Source: RUG14186 sp964644555 (GTDB taxonomy: Bacteria; Bacillota; Clostridia; Eubacteriales; Anaerofustaceae). Taken from it: a DNA stretch of 10,482 nt. Shown one piece after another: positions 6,930-10,482 of the stretch. The stretch is from assembly GCA_964644555.1 (NCBI GenBank), contig CAZXWI010000054.1:1-10482 (forward strand), given 5' to 3'. Every line of letters starts with the position of its first letter. The first letter of the stretch is position 1. The notes beneath the pieces were generated by a model. That model did no database searches. It was not told where the DNA came from and worked only from the letters and a program-made list of their open reading frames with translations. A program made the position numbers and the translations under genes.

Positions 6930-8309
6930 GTGAATACAAATAATAAAGAATTATTGGATAAACCGATAAAACCGCTTTTGATGAAATATGCAATACCATC
7001 GGTAATTTCAATGCTGATAACTTCGGTTTATAATATAGTGGATCAAATATTCTTGGGGCAAGGCGTGGGTTACCTCGGAAATACCGCCACAAACATCGCA
7101 ATGCCGTTCGTAACTCTTAACTTGGCAGTGTCGCTTTTGATTGCGGTGGGGTGTTCTTCCTACATGAACTTGGCAATGGGCAGAAATGACAGACAAAGTG
7201 CTTCCAAGGCATTCGGTTCTGCCATATCGCTCGGGTGCATTTTTTCGCTTCTGCTCGGGATATGCGGTATAATTTTCGTTCGTCCAATGGCGTATATGTT
7301 CGGCGCTACTCCTTCCAGCATGGAATATGCCGTAACATATATAAGAATAATTTCCGTGGGTGTTATATTTACCACCCCCACAACAATATTAAATAACGCC
7401 ATTCGTGCCGATGGTTCTCCCAATTTTTCCATGGCAGCAACATTGGCGGGTGCTCTTCTCAACTGCGTATTGGATCCTTTGTTTATATTTATTTTTAATT
7501 GGGGAGTTGCTGGGGCAGCGTGGGCAACCGTTATCGGGCAGATAGTAAGCTTTATCATTACTGCATTGTATATACGAAAATTTAAAAATATTGATTGTAA
7601 AAGAGAGTATATAAGCCTCAAAAACAGCGAATTGGCAAAAATTCTAAAGCAGGGCAGTAGCAGCTTCGTTTTGCAGATGAGTAATGTTATCGTGCAGGTA
7701 ATTATGAACAATGCGCTTCGTTTGTGGGGTGATGCGAGCATATACGGCAGCGATATATGCATAGCGGCTTTGGGTATCACCATGAAAGTAAATATGATAT
7801 TCAATTCCATCGTTCTCGGCTTTGCCATAGGTCAGCAGCCGATAGTCGGCTTTAACTACGGCGCCAAACAATACAAAAGAGCATACGATGTATATAAATA
7901 CACAACATTGATAACAGTGGCTATCTCCTTTGTGGGCTGGTTGGTATTTCAATTAGCACCGGAGGTTATCATATCCATATTCGGGCAGGAAAGCGATTTA
8001 TATAACGAATTTGCTTCCATGTGCCTCAGAATTTACTTGGGTGCTATATTCTGCGCAGGATTTTTGATATCATCATCGCATATGTTCCAGGCAATAGGCA
8101 AACCCGTAAAATCGGTAGTACTGACTGTGCTGAGGCAGTTTGTGCTTATCATTCCGCTTATTTTGATACTTCCGCACTTCTTCGGTGTAAAAGGGCTTTT
8201 GTATTCGGGGCTAGTAACCGATATCGTATCATTTGTAATATCGCTGGTATTCGTATGGAGAGAAAAAGCCGAATTCGATAGGCTGCTAAGCGCAGATATA
8301 GGCGAATAA
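6930..8309 (+). CDS. MATE family efflux transporter (MepA-like), second of a tandem pair
   Basis: The 459-residue product has about 12 membrane helices and the same architecture as its upstream neighbour. Matching motifs are IVDQIFLGQG with Asp38, ADGSP at 160-164, and GFNYGAK from 307. The two share long blocks such as GQGVGYLGNTATNIA and LDPLFIF, but their DNA has diverged strongly even where the protein is identical, so the duplication is old. The start is GTG, directly after the TAA of the first gene. A GAGGT six bases or so upstream lies inside the end of the first gene. No ATG near the N-terminus gives a full first helix. Tight coupling suggests that both pumps are made together, either for different substrates or possibly as partners; MATE proteins usually act as monomers, so the first option is favoured. 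Confidence 0.95.
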   Translation: MNTNNKELLDKPIKPLLMKYAIPSVISMLITSVYNIVDQIFLGQGVGYLGNTATNIAMPFVTLNLAVSLLIAVGCSSYMNLAMGRNDRQSASKAFGSAISLGCIFSLLLGICGIIFVRPMAYMFGATPSSMEYAVTYIRIISVGVIFTTPTTILNNAIRADGSPNFSMAATLAGALLNCVLDPLFIFIFNWGVAGAAWATVIGQIVSFIITALYIRKFKNIDCKREYISLKNSELAKILKQGSSSFVLQMSNVIVQVIMNNALRLWGDASIYGSDICIAALGITMKVNMIFNSIVLGFAIGQQPIVGFNYGAKQYKRAYDVYKYTTLITVAISFVGWLVFQLAPEVIISIFGQESDLYNEFASMCLRIYLGAIFCAGFLISSSHMFQAIGKPVKSVVLTVLRQFVLIIPLILILPHFFGVKGLLYSGLVTDIVSFVISLVFVWREKAEFDRLLSADIGE

Positions 8310-8333
8310 ACTTTGATAAAGTTTGATTTTTTT
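8308..8333 (+). terminator. Weak terminator after the MATE pair
   Basis: AAACTTT (8308-8314) and AAAGTTT (8318-8324) form a 7-bp stem around GAT, followed two bases later by seven T residues. The stem has only one G-C pair and includes the last two bases of the MATE stop codon, so termination may be incomplete. Confidence 0.55.
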
Positions 8334-8334
8334 A

Positions 8335-8363
8335 TTGCAATATAACAAAAAATGTGCTAACAT
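8335..8363 (+). promoter_or_regulatory. Candidate promoter for tRNA-Lys
   Basis: TTGCAA (8335-8340) and TAACAT (8358-8363) are separated by 17 bases, each matching the sigma-A consensus in four of six positions. Transcription would start near 8370, about 10 bases before the mature tRNA. A second AT-rich block, TATTAT, follows at 8363-8368 but at a poor distance from the -35. Confidence 0.4.
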
Positions 8364-8379
8364 ATTATAGCGATTGTGT

Positions 8380-8455
8380 GGTTCATTAGCTCAGCTGGTA
8401 GAGCACCTGACTCTTAATCAGGGTGTCCAGGGTTCGAGCCCCTGATGAATCACCA
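8380..8455 (+). tRNA. tRNA-Lys, anticodon CTT
   Basis: The 76-base cloverleaf includes an encoded CCA. The acceptor arms are GGTTCAT and ATGAATC (one G-U pair). The D arm is GCTC/GAGC with loop AGCTGGTA. The anticodon arm is CCTGA/TCAGG with loop CTCTTAA, giving anticodon CTT at 8413-8415, which reads AAG lysine codons. The variable loop is GTGTC, and the T arm CAGGG/CCCTG encloses TTCGAGC. The discriminator base is A8452. It stands alone, with no other tRNA beside it. MnmA, also in this window, modifies U34 tRNAs, so this C34 species is not its substrate. Confidence 0.97.
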
Positions 8456-8485
8456 TTTCTTTTTTTTGAAACGGTTAAATTAAAG

Positions 8486-8537
8486 CAATCAGAGAATTTA
8501 TAAGCTTGCTTAATAAATTATCTGATTGTTTTTATTT
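8486..8537 (+). terminator. Long hairpin with T tract downstream of tRNA-Lys
   Basis: CAATCAGA (8486-8493) pairs with TCTGATTG (8521-8528). Inside it AATTTAT pairs with ATAAATT and AAGC with GCTT, with one mismatch and one bulged A. TTTTTATTT follows directly. It is a strong rho-independent terminator candidate for the tRNA transcript. A run of T with a single C (8456-8467) also sits right after the CCA. The T-rich tail of the hairpin runs into the first repeat copy. Confidence 0.7.
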
Positions 8538-8615
8538 AAGGCAAATGAAGTTTGCCCAATGAGAGGTTAGAATAACCTCGAATGTCCGTTTCAAACGGCA
8601 CGCACTATGTAAAAG
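8535..8615. repeat. Triple-hairpin repeat, copy 1
   Basis: A core of about 73 bases recurs 125 bases downstream, without a mismatch wherever both copies can be read. It contains three consecutive 6-bp perfect stems: GGCAAA/TTTGCC (8540-8545, 8551-8556; 5-base loop), GAGGTT/AACCTC (8563-8568, 8574-8579; 5-base loop), and CCGTTT/AAACGG (8586-8591, 8593-8598; 1-base loop). Linkers are CAATGA and GAATGT, and the core ends in CACGCACTA, with weak similarity for about 8 bases more. No open reading frame of note is present. It does not match a CRISPR repeat, an insertion sequence end or a named RNA family known to me. Confidence 0.85.
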
Positions 8616-8659
8616 ATTCATAAATATCCCTACGCAATAAGTAATTTTTCCACATTGCC
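8616..8659. other. Unique spacer between repeat copies
   Basis: This is 44 bases of AT-rich sequence without similarity to the repeat or to the flank of copy 2. It ends in ATTGCC, which can pair with the GGCAA at the start of copy 2 (TTGCC, five-base loop, GGCAA), giving an alternative fold to the first stem of that copy. Confidence 0.6.
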
Positions 8660-8841
8660 TTTAAGGCAAATGAAGTTTGCCCAATGAGAGGTTAGAATAA
8701 CCTCGAATGTCCGTNNNNNNNNNNNNNNNNNNNNNNNNNNNNNNNNNNNNNNNNNNNNNNNNNNNNNNNNNNNNNNNNNNNNNNNNNNNNNNNNNNNNNN
8801 NNNNNNNNNNNNNNTTCAAACGGCACGCACTAAGTGAAAGA
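8660..8841. repeat. Triple-hairpin repeat, copy 2 (interrupted by assembly gap)
   Basis: TTTAAGGCAAATG begins again at 8660, exactly 125 bases after copy 1, and is identical through CCGT at 8714. The gap follows. At 8815 the sequence resumes with TTCAAACGGCACGCACTA, exactly the part of the repeat that should come next, and then diverges from copy 1 after weak similarity to about 8841. Either this is one intact copy with an artificial gap, or the left half of one copy and the right half of another, with more units missing between them. Confidence 0.8.
8715..8814. other. Assembly gap of 100 N
   Basis: Exactly 100 undetermined bases, a common placeholder length for a gap of unknown size. It falls inside the palindrome CCGTTTCAAACGG of the repeat, between its fourth and fifth bases. 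A frame running across it (8661-8849, minus strand) is not a gene. Confidence 0.97.
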
Positions 8842-8942
8842 GACAACACAATCTACCCACCAAAATCAATACATTTTTAAAATCGGCTAATAGATGATTA
8901 TTCTTCGCACAAAATTTTTATGGCATTCCCTTAAATGCACAG
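8842..8942. other. Non-coding stretch with nothing recognised
   Basis: This AT-rich sequence lies between the repeat array and the glutamate dehydrogenase terminator. No coding frame with a ribosome binding site, no strong inverted repeat and no further repeat copy was seen. Confidence 0.5.
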
Positions 8943-8983
8943 AAAAAACGGTGTAACCTCATTATAAGGTTACACCGCATTTT
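8943..8983 (-). terminator. Strong, probably bidirectional terminator of glutamate dehydrogenase
   Basis: CGGTGTAACCT (8949-8959) and AGGTTACACCG (8967-8977) form a perfect 11-bp stem with a 7-base loop. On the minus strand six T residues follow directly (8943-8948). On the plus strand ATTTTT follows after a C, so it could also stop transcription coming from the repeat array. It lies about 50 bases past the dehydrogenase stop codon. Confidence 0.9.
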
Positions 8984-9026
8984 TAAATACTTCTTATTTA
9001 CCCATGGCAAATGTATATAATCTATC

Positions 9027-10373
9027 TTAGAATATCCCCTCTGCCATCATTGCTTCGGCAACTTTTTTGAACCCTGCTATGTTTGCACCTGCTACCAAGT
9101 CGTAGCCGAGGCCTTCTTCTTCGGCAGCTTTTGCCGATGCGTCATGGATGTTTTTCATTATGCTGTGAAGTTTTTGATCAACTTCTTCGGGTTCCCAGCT
9201 GTAGCGCATGGAGTTTTGAGCCATTTCCAGAGCCGATGTGGCAACGCCGCCTGCGTTGACGGCCTTGGACGGAGCAACAACTTTGATATTTTCTTTAAGG
9301 TATGCCAATGCTTCATTGGTTGTGGGCATATTGGCAACCTCAATGTAGTACTCAACTTTGTTTTCCACCATTTGCTGAGCTTCTTTCATGCCTATTTCGT
9401 TTTGGTATGCGCTTGGCATACAGATATCTACCTTAACACCCCACGGTTTCTCGTTCGGAATGAACTCAACCCCGAATTTGTCCGAATAATCCTGTACTCT
9501 GTCGCGGCCGGATGCACGCATTTCGAGAAGATAATCAATCTTTTCTTTGGTGATGATTCCGTCAGGATCGTAGCAATATCCGTCAGGTCCTGCAATGGTA
9601 ACTACCTTGCCTCCGAGCTGTGCCACTTTTTCGCATACACCCCATGCCACATTGCCAAAGCCTGATACTGCAACGGTTTTGCCCTTTATATCTTCACCGT
9701 AGTGCGAAAGAACTTCCTGCAAGTAGTATACTGCACCGTATCCTGTAGCTTCGGGTCTGAAATATGATCCGCCGTAGCTCATTCCTTTGCCTGTGAGAAC
9801 ACCGTTTTCCCAAACATTTTTGATTCTCTTATATTGACCGTATAAATAACCTATTTCTTTTCCGGATACACCGATATCTCCTGCCGGCACATCTACATCA
9901 GGACCTATATGGCGATAAAGCTCCGTCATGAATGCTTGACAAAATCTCATTATTTCGGAGTCGCTCTTACCTCTGGGGTCAAAGTCGGAGCCGCCTTTAG
10001 CTCCGCCTATGGGCAGGCTTGTAAGGCTGTTTTTAAAGGTTTGTTCAAATGCTAAGAATTTCATCATATCAAGGTTTACCGAAGGGTGGAAGCGAAGCCC
10101 TCCCTTATATGGGCCTATTGCACCGTTAAACTGCACACGGTAGCCTCTGTTGACATGAACATTTCCGTTATCATCCGTCCATGCTACACGAAATTGTATT
10201 TGTCTGTCCGGTTCGGTTAATCTTTCCAAAAGTCCGACCTGTTCATATTCGGGGTGTTTGTCGATAATATTTTCTATGCTTGAAAATACTTCCTCCACCG
10301 TTTGAATGAATAAGTCCTCGCCTGTATTTCGGGCTTTGACTTCGTCTAATACTCTTTGCATATAAGCATTCAT
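9027..10373 (-). CDS. gdhA: Glutamate dehydrogenase, hexameric type, probably NAD-dependent
   Basis: The 448-residue cytoplasmic enzyme interconverts glutamate with 2-oxoglutarate and ammonia. Glutamate-binding and catalytic residues are all present: Lys90 (in YKGGLRFHP), Lys114, Lys126 (in PIGGAKGG) and Asp166 (in PAGDIGV). These lie one position after Lys89, Lys113, Lys125 and Asp165 of the C. symbiosum enzyme. The Rossmann domain has GFGNVAWG from residue 238. Phe239, Pro263 and Asp264 match residues linked to NAD preference in C. symbiosum, so a catabolic NAD enzyme (EC 1.4.1.2) is inferred; NADP use is not excluded. ATG at 10373 was chosen because GGGGGT lies about 7 bases upstream and the protein then starts MNAYMQRVLDEVKA, as in relatives. 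An ATG at 10388 adds five residues but has no ribosome binding site. It is a single-gene unit with its own strong terminator. Confidence 0.97.
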   Translation of the reverse strand: MNAYMQRVLDEVKARNTGEDLFIQTVEEVFSSIENIIDKHPEYEQVGLLERLTEPDRQIQFRVAWTDDNGNVHVNRGYRVQFNGAIGPYKGGLRFHPSVNLDMMKFLAFEQTFKNSLTSLPIGGAKGGSDFDPRGKSDSEIMRFCQAFMTELYRHIGPDVDVPAGDIGVSGKEIGYLYGQYKRIKNVWENGVLTGKGMSYGGSYFRPEATGYGAVYYLQEVLSHYGEDIKGKTVAVSGFGNVAWGVCEKVAQLGGKVVTIAGPDGYCYDPDGIITKEKIDYLLEMRASGRDRVQDYSDKFGVEFIPNEKPWGVKVDICMPSAYQNEIGMKEAQQMVENKVEYYIEVANMPTTNEALAYLKENIKVVAPSKAVNAGGVATSALEMAQNSMRYSWEPEEVDQKLHSIMKNIHDASAKAAEEEGLGYDLVAGANIAGFKKVAEAMMAEGIF

Positions 10374-10395
10374 AGTAAGTACCCCCATTATAAAA

Positions 10396-10401
10396 ATTAT
10401 A
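10396..10401 (-). promoter_or_regulatory. Candidate -10 box for gdhA
   Basis: The minus strand reads TATAAT, 22 bases upstream of the chosen ATG. No clear -35 lies at 17 bases (GATATA there). A second TATAAT overlaps the alternative ATG at 10388 and is too close to be useful. The region is very AT-rich, so confidence is low. Confidence 0.35.
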
Positions 10402-10482
10402 TTATTCTTTTTCGTGAATATATCAGCTTATCACATTACATTTTACTATGCTAAATGATAAAAGCAATATACTTTGTTATAT

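Noticed and set aside
7160..7828. 222-codon frame on the minus strand
   Set aside because: It is antisense to the second MATE gene, without a ribosome binding site; hydrophobic composition arises from the complementary reading of a membrane protein gene.
8380..8660. Integrated element at the tRNA-Lys gene
   Set aside because: The tRNA is a common type of integration target, but there is no integrase, no direct repeat of its 3' end was seen, and the following genes are ordinary chromosomal ones.
8535..8841. CRISPR array
   Set aside because: The repeat core is about 73 bases with three hairpins, only two copies are visible and no cas gene lies nearby. CRISPR repeats are much shorter.
8535..8841. 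Integron attC sites or IS200/IS605 ends
   Set aside because: The core-site bases of attC (GTTRRRY and its partner) are not properly present, and no integrase, TnpA or TnpB gene is in the window.
8661..8849. Open frame on the minus strand across the gap
   Set aside because: It consists of repeat sequence and undetermined bases, so the frame is an artefact of the N run.
9144..9665. 173-codon plus-strand frame
   Set aside because: It lies wholly inside the glutamate dehydrogenase gene on the opposite strand, which is clearly real. No start signal was seen.

Overview
The window looks like chromosomal DNA from a low-GC Firmicute, probably of the class Clostridia. The evidence is AT-rich intergenic DNA, strong GGAGG-type ribosome binding sites, a glutamate dehydrogenase that closely follows the Clostridium symbiosum enzyme, a YhaO/YhaN-like nuclease-ATPase pair, MepA-type MATE transporters, and a tRNA gene that encodes its own CCA end. 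The genus cannot be named from sequence alone.

Layout, left to right. Positions 41-5216 hold a minus-strand block. In transcription order it is an SbcD/YhaO-like metallophosphoesterase (4116-5216), an SbcC/YhaN-like coiled-coil ATPase with a central membrane hairpin (1703-4141), the tRNA 2-thiouridylase mnmA (606-1703) and a small lipoprotein (70-543). The first three overlap end to end. The lipoprotein has its own extended -10 promoter and is followed by a rho-independent terminator at the left edge. Positions 5217-5525 are a 309-bp divergent intergenic region with several inverted repeats and promoters facing both ways. Positions 5526-8309 hold two tandem plus-strand MATE efflux genes with no bases between them. 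A tRNA-Lys(CTT) gene lies at 8380-8455. Positions 8456-9026 contain no protein gene. They hold a long hairpin, at least two copies of a 125-bp-period repeat whose core forms three consecutive 6-bp stems, and a 100-N assembly gap that falls inside the second copy. Positions 9027-10373 encode glutamate dehydrogenase on the minus strand, with a strong terminator and the start of its promoter region up to 10482.

How the genes relate. The phosphoesterase and ATPase should form one DNA-end-processing complex of the Mre11-Rad50/SbcCD superfamily. The ATPase carries a two-helix membrane hairpin where Rad50 and SbcC carry a zinc hook, which suggests a membrane-tethered version. mnmA (wobble uridine thiolation) seems to be a passenger in that operon. 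The two MATE proteins are diverged paralogues that probably export cationic compounds, and the dyads upstream suggest a repressible promoter. Glutamate dehydrogenase links glutamate catabolism to 2-oxoglutarate and is predicted to use NAD.

The least explained element is the triple-hairpin repeat array at 8535-8841. The rest is recognisable. No mobile element, CRISPR array or obvious defence island was seen.
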